Below are positions 1-6,544 of a stretch of 6,631 nucleotides of DNA, in pieces. Made by a program: the position numbers and the translations under genes. This DNA is from an uncultured Subdoligranulum sp. (GTDB lineage Bacteria; Bacillota_A; Clostridia; Oscillospirales; Ruminococcaceae). The stretch is taken from the NCBI GenBank assembly GCA_900772715.1, contig CAAGRN010000052.1, positions 1 to 6,631 of the forward strand, in the 5' to 3' direction. Position 1 is the stretch's first letter; every line of letters starts with the position of its first letter. Below the pieces are notes generated by a model, which saw only the letters and a program-made list of their open reading frames with translations, was not told the DNA's origin and did not search any database.

Positions 1-669
1 CCCGCTGGGGAATCAATGTTTTGCGGGCAGCTGGGGTATGCGCGGATCCTTGCCAGCAAGCTGGCGCTGTGTACCGGGTACGATGTGCTTTCGTTTGAAT
101 ACCGCCTTGCCCCCGATAACCCGTACCCCGCCCAGATCGAGGATGCGCTGACCGCGTGGGATTACCTGATGTATATGGGCTACGGTGCGCGGGACATCAT
201 TGTAGCGGGCGATTCCGCCGGGGGGAACCTTGCGCTGGAGCTTTGCTTAAAGCTGAAGGAGCAAGGTCGCGCCCAGCCGCGCGGGCTGGTGCTGTTCAGC
301 CCTTGGACGGATATGACCGCCAGCGGCAAAAGCTACCGCACCTGCCGCGCGCTGGACCCCATGCTTACGATGGAGTATATCGCTGCCGTGCGCGCCGCCT
401 ACACCGGACCGGACGCCGACTGGAGCCAGCCCTGTTACAGCCCGCTGTTTGCCGATTTGCGCGGCCTGCCGCCGACGCTGATTCAGGTCGGCACCAATGA
501 AATTCTGCGTTCCGACAGTGAGCGTCTGGCGGACGCGCTGCAAAAGTCCGGCGGTTACGCCGCGCTGGAGGTATACGAGGAATGCTGGCACGTTTTCCAG
601 CAGATGCCCATCCACCGCGCCGCCCAAGCCATGGAGGCCGCCGGGCGCTTTGTGCAGCGCCTGATGTGA
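1..669 (+). CDS. Alpha/beta hydrolase, HSL (hormone-sensitive lipase) family esterase, 5'-truncated
   Basis: This is the C-terminal part of a serine ester hydrolase; the reading frame is open from base 1, so the gene begins upstream of the window. The ATG at base 16 is internal, because the codons before it (PAGES) continue the same fold. Counting from that ATG, the family motif YRLAPDNPYPAQIEDA lies at residues 29-44, and the nucleophile elbow GDSAGG at 65-70 places the catalytic Ser at 67 (bases 214-216). The acid is probably in NEILRSDS (161-168, Glu162 or Asp167; I cannot decide which), and the catalytic His is His192 in CWHVF. The oxyanion-hole HGGG motif usually sits about 75 residues before the Ser, so it should lie just outside the window. 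No membrane segment is visible in this part. HSL enzymes cleave short acyl esters and some act as deacetylases; the substrate here is unknown. The next gene starts 32 nt downstream, so the two are probably co-transcribed. Confidence 0.9.
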   Translation, partial: PAGESMFCGQLGYARILASKLALCTGYDVLSFEYRLAPDNPYPAQIEDALTAWDYLMYMGYGARDIIVAGDSAGGNLALELCLKLKEQGRAQPRGLVLFSPWTDMTASGKSYRTCRALDPMLTMEYIAAVRAAYTGPDADWSQPCYSPLFADLRGLPPTLIQVGTNEILRSDSERLADALQKSGGYAALEVYEECWHVFQQMPIHRAAQAMEAAGRFVQRLM

Positions 670-701
670 GTGATTTTAACGCTACAAGGAGATAATTCTT
701 C

Positions 702-1952
702 ATGTCCCAGAGTTGGTATAAAGTCGATAATGTCGCCAAGGTGTTTCTAGCCACCGCCAGCCGCCGCGACCCGCGGGTCATCCGCATCTCCTGCACCTTG
801 CAGGACCCCGTGCAGCCGGAGCTTCTCAACGAGGCGCTGCGCAGCACCGCACGCGAATGGCCGCAGTTTCAGGTAACGCTGCACCGCGGTTTATTCTGGC
901 ATTATTTTGAATCCACCGATCTTCTGCCCACCGTACATGAGGAGGACAAAGCCCCCTGCGCACCGCTGTATGTGCCGGAGCGCCGCAACCGTCTTTTGTA
1001 CCGGGTGACCTATTTCAACAACCGCATCAATCTGGAAATGTTTCACGCCCTGACGGACGGCAACGGCGGCTTTTTGTTTTTAAAATCCATTGTACACAAC
1101 TACCTTTCGCTGTGCCATCCGCAGGAAATGCTGGGTGCCGCCACCCCCAACAGTGCCTCGGCAGGGGAGCGCGAGCAGGACAGCTTCCGCAAATTTTACG
1201 GTGCCAGCAAGCGCAGCAACGTTCAAAAGGACCCCAAGGCGTGCCATCTGCGCGGGCTGCGCCTGCCCTATGACCAGCTGCAATTTTTTGAGGCGCACCT
1301 CAGCGTAAAAGAGGTTTTGTCCAAGGCGCGGGCGCTGGGCGTTTCGATGACAAGCTACATCGGCGCTTCCATGATGCTGGCTATCTACGCCGAGCTTCCC
1401 GCGCTGGAGCGCAATAAGCCCATCGCCATCAGCCTGCCGGTCAACCTGCGCAACTATTACCCCAGCGAAACCGCGCGCAACTTTTTCAATTCCGTCTATG
1501 TCGGCATCGTCGTCAAGGAAACCGACACGCTGGAAACCTTAGCCCCGCAGTTTGATGCCCTGTTAAAGGAAAAACTGCTGCCCGAAAACATACGCGCCCA
1601 GATGGACGAATTTGAAACGCTGGAGCATATGCCCGGCATCCGCCCGGTGCCGCTGGTCATCAAGAACGCCGTGGTAAACCTGTTTACCCAAAATGCCGAC
1701 AAGCGCGTCACGGCGGTGCTTTCCAATATGGGGCGGCTGTCCGTTCCCGAAAAGCTGACGCCCTATGTGCGGTCGTTCTCTGCCTTTTCCAGCGCTAAGA
1801 CGCTGTTTACGGTGGTCACCTCCTACGGGGATGACCTTGTGCTGGGTACGGCGTCGGCGCTGCGCAGCACCAATGTGCTGAGTCGGCTCTACCGCGGCTT
1901 TGTGCAAAACGGCTTAGCGGTCACGCTGTATGCCACGGAGGTGGAAAAATGA
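702..1952 (+). CDS. Condensation-domain-like / alcohol acetyltransferase-like acyltransferase
   Basis: A 416-residue protein resembling the CoA-dependent acyltransferase superfamily, which includes NRPS condensation domains, PapA5-type enzymes and alcohol acetyltransferases. The main evidence is FHALTDGNGG at residues 114-123: it carries the HxxxDG catalytic motif, with His115 as general base and Asp119 structural. It follows a region predicted as alternating strands, as in the N-terminal half of that fold. A C-terminal SNMG segment (near residue 345) followed by a beta-rich stretch also suits this family. No classical DFGWG motif, carrier domain, signal peptide or membrane helix is seen, so it is a stand-alone, probably cytoplasmic enzyme. 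The ATG is preceded by AAGGAG at 686-691, 10 nt away, which supports this start. Its TGA overlaps the ATG of the next gene. Acyl donor and acceptor are unknown; the neighbouring esterase suggests acyl-ester chemistry. The fold assignment is fairly good, the exact reaction is not known. Confidence 0.75.
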   Translation: MSQSWYKVDNVAKVFLATASRRDPRVIRISCTLQDPVQPELLNEALRSTAREWPQFQVTLHRGLFWHYFESTDLLPTVHEEDKAPCAPLYVPERRNRLLYRVTYFNNRINLEMFHALTDGNGGFLFLKSIVHNYLSLCHPQEMLGAATPNSASAGEREQDSFRKFYGASKRSNVQKDPKACHLRGLRLPYDQLQFFEAHLSVKEVLSKARALGVSMTSYIGASMMLAIYAELPALERNKPIAISLPVNLRNYYPSETARNFFNSVYVGIVVKETDTLETLAPQFDALLKEKLLPENIRAQMDEFETLEHMPGIRPVPLVIKNAVVNLFTQNADKRVTAVLSNMGRLSVPEKLTPYVRSFSAFSSAKTLFTVVTSYGDDLVLGTASALRSTNVLSRLYRGFVQNGLAVTLYATEVEK

Positions 1953-2629
1953 TTACCTGCCCGCATTGTCATGTACAGATCGGCGGCGACAGCGAATACT
2001 GCCCCCTTTGCCAGAACCGTCTGCCCGGCACGCCGGATGCTGCGTACTGGCCTGCCACCGCGCCGCGCATCCACCGCGCCGGGATGCTGTATAAAATCGT
2101 TGCCTTTATCGCGCTGGGTTCGTGTATGGCGGGGGGTGCCGTGGATTTTCTTTTGATCGACACGCCGCACACCCACTGGAGCCTGCTGGCTGTCTTGTGG
2201 GTCATCGTGGGGCTTTTGGTGCTGCGCGGCATCCTGCGCCGCCGCTACAACGGTCCGCGCCAGCTTTTCAACCTGCTGCTCATCGTTTCGGCGATGCTGG
2301 TTTTTACCGACTGGTTCCACGGCTACACCGGGTTCAGCCTTGATTTGGCGGTGCCGATTTTGTGCAGCATCTCGCTGGTGTGCAACTTTATCTTTTCGAT
2401 CGTGCGCAGCCGCTACACCGTCAACGCCCTGGTCTATATGCTGATGAACATCGGCATCGGCGTTTTGCCGTACCTGCTGCTGTTTTTCCGCGTGGGGGGC
2501 GGCACCATGAACGCCCGCAACATCCCGTGGGTGATTTGCCTGATCATCAGTATGATCACCTTTTTGGGGCTGGTCATCTTCCGCGGGCGCGATCTGCGCT
2601 GCGAGCTGGAAAAGCGGCTGCACCTGTAA
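1949..2629 (+). CDS. Zinc-ribbon, six-helix integral membrane protein (DUF6320-like)
   Basis: A 226-residue protein of unknown function. The N-terminus is a small zinc ribbon with CPHC at residues 4-7 and CPLC at 18-21, giving four cysteines spaced for one zinc ion. After a linker come six hydrophobic stretches at about 47-70, 77-96, 106-122, 131-152, 158-180 and 192-211. Basic loops such as RGILRRRYNGPR (93-104) and the RGRDLRCELEKR tail (212-223) suggest the N- and C-termini face the cytoplasm. From memory, this layout fits the uncharacterised Firmicutes family DUF6320; I could not run a search. The start overlaps the acyltransferase stop (ATGA, 1949-1952), and no strong independent ribosome site is visible, so translation is probably coupled. 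No transport or catalytic motif is seen. It could anchor or regulate the acyltransferase and esterase at the membrane, but that is inference from gene order only. Confidence 0.8.
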   Translation: MITCPHCHVQIGGDSEYCPLCQNRLPGTPDAAYWPATAPRIHRAGMLYKIVAFIALGSCMAGGAVDFLLIDTPHTHWSLLAVLWVIVGLLVLRGILRRRYNGPRQLFNLLLIVSAMLVFTDWFHGYTGFSLDLAVPILCSISLVCNFIFSIVRSRYTVNALVYMLMNIGIGVLPYLLLFFRVGGGTMNARNIPWVICLIISMITFLGLVIFRGRDLRCELEKRLHL

Positions 2630-2632
2630 CGC

Positions 2633-2661
2633 TTGACAAAACCGCCGCAAAGGTCTATACT
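2633..2661 (+). promoter_or_regulatory. Sigma-A type promoter of the pheST operon
   Basis: TTGACA at 2633-2638 and TATACT at 2656-2661 are separated by exactly 17 nt. The -35 box is perfect and the -10 box has one mismatch to TATAAT. Transcription should start around 2666-2668, just before the first helix of the T-box leader. The -35 begins only 4 nt after the end of the preceding stop codon, so the promoter is packed directly against the upstream operon. Such a strong core promoter suits control by later attenuation rather than by initiation. Confidence 0.9.
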
Positions 2662-2867
2662 GAATAGGTTGAAACACTGTGACGAAGAAAGTACGCATCC
2701 GGCACCGGCACAAGAGAGGGCGGTCACCGGCTGAAAGCCGCCTGCAGGCAAGGGATGCGGAAGTTCACTTTTGAGTGGTGCGCGGGAAAGGCTGCAAAGC
2801 CCGGTAGTGCGCAACGGTGCTGCACCGTTATCGGCAGGCAAAGAGTGCCGCATTTTATGCGGAACAC

Positions 2868-2907
2868 GGGTGGTACCGCGGAGTTTTGAATGACAAGGCT
2901 TCGTCCC
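2868..2907 (+). promoter_or_regulatory. T-box antiterminator helix
   Basis: GGG (2868-2870) can pair with CCC (2905-2907), and GCG (2878-2880) with CGT (2902-2904), leaving the 7-nt bulge TGGTACC (2871-2877). This is the standard antiterminator layout. Its 3' strand (2902-2907) is the same sequence as the 5' strand of the terminator that follows, so the two structures exclude each other. Uncharged tRNA-Phe bound through its ACCA end should stabilise this form and allow read-through into pheS. Confidence 0.9.
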
Positions 2908-2935
2908 TGACAACAGCAGGGACGGGGTCTTTTTT
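2897..2935 (+). terminator. Regulated intrinsic terminator of the pheST T-box leader
   Basis: CGTCCCTG (2902-2909) pairs with CAGGGACG (2917-2924) around the 7-nt loop ACAACAG. The stem can be extended with wobble pairs to 2897/2929. A run of six T follows at 2930-2935. It should form when tRNA-Phe is charged and stop transcription before pheS. Because the upstream three-gene unit has no terminator of its own before the pheS promoter, this hairpin is probably also its first effective 3' end. Confidence 0.95.
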
Positions 2936-2974
2936 ATTTTGCCCTTGCCCCCAACGCAAAAAACGAGGTGTACT

Positions 2975-3997
2975 ATGGAAGAAAAAATCAAGGAACTGCG
3001 CGCCGCCATAGAGCAGGCGGGCGCCGCTGTGGCAGACCAAGCCCAGCTTTCGGAATTCTGGCAGAAGTTTTTGAGCAAAAACGGCGAGGTCGCCGGGCTG
3101 ACCAAGTCCCTGCGCGATGTTCCCAAGGAGGAGCGCCCCGCCGTCGGCAAGACCATCAACGAGTTCAAGCAGTGGGCAGAGGCGCAGTATCAGACTCTGT
3201 CTGCGCAGGTCGAGCAGGCTGCGCTGGCAGCCCGCAACGCCGCCGAGACCGTGGACATCACCATGCCCGCCAAGGTGCGCCCCAACGGCAGTTTGCACCC
3301 CATCACGCTGGTCAAAAACGAGATCATCGACGTCTTTGCCGGTATGGGCTTTGAAATTTACGAGGGTCCCGAAATCGAGGACGACGATCACAACTTCACC
3401 CGCCTGAACGTACCCAAAAACCACCCCGCCCGCGATATGCAGGACACCTTCTATGTCGCTGACGACATCGTGCTGCGCACCCAGACCAGCGGCGGTCAGA
3501 TCCGCGTTATGGATATGGAAAAGCCCCCCATCAAAGTGCTGGTACCCGGTCGTGTTTTCCGTTCCGACTCTGACGCAACGCATTCCCCGATGTTCCACCA
3601 GATGGAAGGCCTTGTCGTTGACAAGGGCATCACGCTGTGCGACTTGCAGGGTATGCTGGACAAGTTTGTGCAGGCGCTTTTCGGCTCTGAGGTCAAGACC
3701 CGTCTGCGCCCGTCCTACTTCCCGTTTACCGAGCCGAGCGTTGAGGTCGATGTTTCCTGCTTTGAGTGCGGCGGCAAGGGCTGCCCGCTGTGCAAGCACA
3801 CTGGCTGGATCGAGGTCCTGGGCGCGGGCGTTGTACACCACAGCGTTCTGGAAAACTGCGGCATTGACCCCGAGGTGTATTCCGGCTTTGCCTTCGGCAT
3901 CGGCATTGAGCGTATCGCCATGCTGAAATACGGCATCAACAACATTGGTCTGATGTTTGAGAACGATATGCGGTTCCTCAAGCAGTTCAAGGGCTAA
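2975..3997 (+). CDS. pheS: Phenylalanine--tRNA ligase alpha subunit
   Basis: Catalytic alpha subunit of the alpha2-beta2 phenylalanyl-tRNA synthetase, which activates Phe with ATP and charges tRNA-Phe in the cytoplasm. The product is 340 residues, a normal length. Residues 1-90 form the helical, coiled-coil-like N-terminus that contacts tRNA. The class II core follows: motif 1 region near [11 protein letters not shown] (131-141), then [11 protein letters not shown] (150-160), [13 protein letters not shown] (167-179), motif 2 [18 protein letters not shown] (195-212) and motif 3 [10 protein letters not shown] (304-313). A CxxC-x4-CxxC knuckle (Cys262, 265, 270, 273) sits before GWIEVLGAG, as in Bacillus-type enzymes. 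The chosen ATG has GAGG at 2965-2968, 6 nt upstream. An in-frame TTG at 2939 lies immediately after the terminator T-run and is not a credible start. pheT follows after a 20-nt gap. Expression is controlled by the T-box leader. Confidence 0.98.
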   Translation: MEEKIKELRAAIEQAGAAVADQAQLSEFWQKFLSKNGEVAGLTKSLRDVPKEERPAVGKTINEFKQWAEAQYQTLSAQVEQAALAARNAAETVDITMPAKVRPNGSLHPITLVKNEIIDVFAGMGFEIYEGPEIEDDDHNFTRLNVPKNHPARDMQDTFYVADDIVLRTQTSGGQIRVMDMEKPPIKVLVPGRVFRSDSDATHSPMFHQMEGLVVDKGITLCDLQGMLDKFVQALFGSEVKTRLRPSYFPFTEPSVEVDVSCFECGGKGCPLCKHTGWIEVLGAGVVHHSVLENCGIDPEVYSGFAFGIGIERIAMLKYGINNIGLMFENDMRFLKQFKG

Positions 3998-4017
3998 GAA
4001 AGGGGAGGGAATACACC

Positions 4018-6441
4018 ATGAAAGTACCGTTCAGTTGGTTAAAGCAGTATGTAGATATCGACGTCACCGCCCAAGAGCTGGAGGGCAAGCTGTTTGACTG
4101 CGGCTTTGAGGTCGAGGAACTCATCGACCTCGGCGGCGAGATCAGCAAGGTCGTTGTCGGCGTTGTCACCGAGTGTGTCCCGCAGGAGGGCACCCACCTG
4201 CACATCTGCAAGGTGGATTGCGGCGACTACGGTCACGATATCCAAATTTCCACCGGCGCTTCCAATGTTTACGCCGGTATGCACACCCCCGCCGCGTTGG
4301 ACGGCTCCACGCTGCCCGGCGGTATCAAGATCAAGGCAAAGCCCCTTATGGGCATCGAGTCCAACGGTATGCTGTGCAGCGGCACCGAGCTGGGTCTGAA
4401 TGACGACCTGTACCCCGGCGCCGAGGTATATGGTCTGCTGGATCTGCCCAAGGACACCGTACCTGGCACCCCCATTCAGGATGTTGTGGGGCTTGACGAT
4501 TACATTTTTGATATTTCCATCACCGCCAACCGCGCCGACTGCCAGAGCGTTCTGGGCATTGCGCGTGAGGTTGCCGCCGTGCTGGGCAAGCCGCTGAAGA
4601 TGCCCGCAACGGACTACACCGTCAGCGAAACCACCGAGCCGCGCCTGTCCATCACCGTGGAAGCGCCCGACCTTTGCCCGCGCTACATCGGGCATTATGT
4701 TCACAACATCACCCCCGGCGAGTCCCCGCGCTGGATGCGCCGCCGGTTGGCACTGTGCGGGCTGCGCAGCATCTCCAACGTTGTGGACATTACCAACTAT
4801 GTCATGCTGGAGATCGGTCAGCCGATGCACGCCTTTGATATGGACACGCTGGAAAGCTGCCAGATCATCGTGCGCCGCGCCAAGGACGGCGAGAAGATCA
4901 CCACCCTTGACGAAAAAGAGTTCACCCTGACCCCCAATAACCTTGTCATCTGCGACGGCACCAAGCCCGTGGCGCTGGCCGGTGTTATGGGCGGTCTGAA
5001 CAGCGAGATCAAGGACGGCACCACCCAGCTGCTGTTTGAAAGCGCCAAGTTCGCCCGCGACAACATCCGCAAGACCGCCCGCGGTCTGGGTCAGAACACC
5101 GACGCCTCCAGCCATTACGAGAAGGGCATCTCCGAGTACGCCACCGAGCTGGGTATGGCACGCGCCTTGCACCTGATCCAAGAGTTGGGCTGCGGCGAGG
5201 TCACCGCCACCCACTTTGACTGCTCTGCCGGTGCCGCGCGTGAGGGCAAGCATTTCACCGCAAAAATCAGCCGCATCAACGCCATTTTGGGCATCACCGT
5301 GCCTACCGATGCAATTCTGGACATTCTTGACCGCCTGCAATTTGAGGTTGCCTTGGAAGCCGACGGCGACACCATGCAGGTCACCGCGCCCCGCTGGCGT
5401 GAGGACATCGAGGTCGGCGAGCCGGATCTGGCGGAGGAAGTCATCCGCGAATACGGCTACGAGCATATCAAGCCGACCTTCCTGAAGGCGGCGCAGGTCA
5501 CCACCGGCGGTCTGACCGCCGAGCAGAAGGCGCACGACAAGACCAAGCGCACCATGTGCGCCCAAGGCTTCTATGAAGCGGAAACTCTGGCGTTCTACGC
5601 TGATGCCGACCTCGATATGCTGCACATTGCCGCCGACGCGCCCGAGCGCAAGGTCATCCGCATCGTGAACCCCATCTCCTCCAACCTGACCATCATGCGC
5701 TCTCTGCTGGCGCCGTCCCTGCTGAATGTCGTTGTGGACAACCTCAAAAAGGGCAACGGCGAGGGCCGCCTGTTTGAGCTGTCCAACATCTACATCCCCA
5801 AGCAGCTGCCCATCACCGAGCTGCCCGAGGAGCGTCTGCATCTGGGCTTTGCCGCTTGGGGCGCAGACGAGGATTTCTTCACCGTAAAGGGCGCTGTTGA
5901 GGCGCTGGGCGAGGCTTTCGGCGCGCCGCTGACCGTTGCGCGCTGCACCGACACGCCTTGGCTGCACCCCGGCATTGCCGCTTACATCCTGTGCAAGGGC
6001 GAGCGCGTGGGCGTGTTCGGCAAGCTTGCCAACGATGTGACCGGCGAGCTGAAGCTGCCCAAGGACAGCCGCTCCAACCAGAACATCTATCTGGGCGAGA
6101 TCGACTGGGTCGCTTTCCACGCCTTGGTACCCGCCGCCATCCACTACGCCCCGATCCCGGCGCTGGCACCCGTGCAGCGTGACCTTGCCTTGGTCGCCCC
6201 TGAAAGCACCGAGTGCGGCACCCTGATCGACGAGATGCAGCGCGCCTGCAAGCAGCTGAGCAAGGTCGAGCTGTTTGACATCTACCGCGGCGAAAAGCTG
6301 GGTGCCGGCAAAAAGAGCATGGCGTTCAGCCTGTACTTCCAGCCCACCGACGCGCCCTTTGCCGCCGATGAGGTGGACCGCTTTGTCAAAAAGATTTTGG
6401 GCAACCTCAAGTTCAAGCTGGGCATCGAGATCCGCGAGTAA
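4018..6441 (+). CDS. pheT: Phenylalanine--tRNA ligase beta subunit
   Basis: Beta subunit of phenylalanyl-tRNA synthetase; it binds tRNA-Phe, edits mischarged Tyr-tRNA-Phe and completes the heterotetramer. It has 807 residues, the usual size. Domains in order: the N-terminal segment starting MKVPFSWLKQYV; an EMAP/OB-fold tRNA-binding domain (about 40-150) with ASNVYAG and GIESNGMLCSGTELGL (112-127); the B3/B4 editing domain (about 210-390) with ISNVVDITNYVMLEIGQPMH (252-271) and NTDASSHYEKG (360-370); B5 (about 405-485) with EDIEVGEPDLAEEVIREYGY (462-481); a non-catalytic class II-like core (about 490-695) with NPISSNLTIMRSLL (551-564); and a C-terminal ferredoxin-like anticodon-binding domain (about 710-807) with PVQRDLAL (718-725). 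AGGGGAGG at 4001-4008 is a very strong ribosome site 9 nt from the ATG. A terminator follows 15 nt after the stop. No truncation or missing domain is seen. Confidence 0.98.
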   Translation: MKVPFSWLKQYVDIDVTAQELEGKLFDCGFEVEELIDLGGEISKVVVGVVTECVPQEGTHLHICKVDCGDYGHDIQISTGASNVYAGMHTPAALDGSTLPGGIKIKAKPLMGIESNGMLCSGTELGLNDDLYPGAEVYGLLDLPKDTVPGTPIQDVVGLDDYIFDISITANRADCQSVLGIAREVAAVLGKPLKMPATDYTVSETTEPRLSITVEAPDLCPRYIGHYVHNITPGESPRWMRRRLALCGLRSISNVVDITNYVMLEIGQPMHAFDMDTLESCQIIVRRAKDGEKITTLDEKEFTLTPNNLVICDGTKPVALAGVMGGLNSEIKDGTTQLLFESAKFARDNIRKTARGLGQNTDASSHYEKGISEYATELGMARALHLIQELGCGEVTATHFDCSAGAAREGKHFTAKISRINAILGITVPTDAILDILDRLQFEVALEADGDTMQVTAPRWREDIEVGEPDLAEEVIREYGYEHIKPTFLKAAQVTTGGLTAEQKAHDKTKRTMCAQGFYEAETLAFYADADLDMLHIAADAPERKVIRIVNPISSNLTIMRSLLAPSLLNVVVDNLKKGNGEGRLFELSNIYIPKQLPITELPEERLHLGFAAWGADEDFFTVKGAVEALGEAFGAPLTVARCTDTPWLHPGIAAYILCKGERVGVFGKLANDVTGELKLPKDSRSNQNIYLGEIDWVAFHALVPAAIHYAPIPALAPVQRDLALVAPESTECGTLIDEMQRACKQLSKVELFDIYRGEKLGAGKKSMAFSLYFQPTDAPFAADEVDRFVKKILGNLKFKLGIEIRE

Positions 6442-6455
6442 TTCTAACCCTTTCT

Positions 6456-6482
6456 ATCCTGCGCTTCGGCGCAGGATTTTTT
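6456..6482 (+). terminator. Intrinsic terminator of the pheST operon
   Basis: ATCCTGCGC (6456-6464) and GCGCAGGAT (6469-6477) form a perfect 9-bp stem capped by a TTCG loop. C(UUCG)G is an exceptionally stable tetraloop. T6477-T6482 provides the T-run. It begins 15 nt after the pheT stop and separates pheST from the next promoter. There is no A-rich tract on the 5' side, so it looks one-directional. Confidence 0.95.
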
Positions 6483-6491
6483 GTTTTCTGC

Positions 6492-6520
6492 TACAAAACG
6501 GTCACATCCTGCGGTATAAT
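6492..6520 (+). promoter_or_regulatory. Probable promoter of the response-regulator gene
   Basis: A perfect TATAAT -10 box lies at 6515-6520. At 17-nt spacing the -35 position holds TACAAA (6492-6497), only 3 of 6 matches to TTGACA. No extended -10 TG is present. The weak -35 suggests modest basal activity or help from an activator. The start site would be near 6527, leaving a short leader before the GTG at 6545. Confidence 0.7.
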
Positions 6521-6544
6521 AAAAGAAGAAAGGAAGTGTACCCC

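Larger units (their letters stand above)
2666..2935 (+). ncRNA. T-box leader (riboswitch), tRNA-Phe sensing, specifier UUC
   Basis: A transcribed leader that reads the charging state of tRNA-Phe and controls pheST. Stem I is closed by CACT (2675-2678) with AGTG (2774-2777), and its upper part by a perfect 7-bp helix, CGCATCC (2694-2700) with GGATGCG (2753-2759). Between them is the specifier loop, with the usual AGTA (2690-2693) opposite GAA (2760-2762). The codon TTC at 2764-2766, followed by the expected purine A2767, is the specifier for Phe. An AGAGAG bulge (2713-2718) and a CTGAAAG loop (2731-2737) match the apical tRNA-elbow contacts. A stem II-like hairpin with a GCAA loop lies at 2780-2812, another hairpin at 2813-2829, and a stem III candidate at 2848-2862. 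The T-box core GGGTGGTACCGCG is at 2868-2880; its bulge TGGT (2871-2874) can pair with ACCA, the acceptor end expected for tRNA-Phe. The specifier and downstream genes agree, so the assignment is very secure; the stem II/pseudoknot details are tentative. Confidence 0.97.

Noticed and set aside
16..18. ATG at base 16 as the true start of the esterase
   Set aside because: The frame is open to base 1, no ribosome site precedes it, and the protein would lack the HGGG oxyanion motif required by the family.
1889..2713. 274-residue minus-strand frame opposite the membrane-protein gene
   Set aside because: It is rich in Gln, His, Arg and Asp, as expected from the complement of hydrophobic codons, and it crosses the pheST promoter.
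2741..2748. Palindrome CCTGCAGG in the leader
   Set aside because: It is short, lies within stem I, and half of it is used in the GGCGG/CCGCC pairing region; no sign of an operator.
2939..2974. Upstream TTG start adding 12 residues to PheS
   Set aside because: The TTG falls immediately after the terminator T-run, has no ribosome site, and the added residues ([12 protein letters not shown]) do not resemble PheS N-termini. The ATG at 2975 has GAGG at a suitable distance.
2817..3011. Possible 64-codon leader peptide inside the T-box region
   Set aside because: It overlaps the T-box core, the terminator and the pheS start. T-box control does not need a leader peptide, and no ribosome site is seen.
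2855..3841. 328-residue minus-strand frame across the T-box end and pheS
   Set aside because: It is antisense to pheS and runs through the terminator hairpin; no recognisable domain.
4039..6144. 701-residue open frame on the minus strand opposite pheT
   Set aside because: It lies entirely inside pheT, whose domains are all recognisable. The product is a low-complexity Gly/Ala/Val/Gln/Leu mixture typical of an antisense shadow in high-GC DNA.
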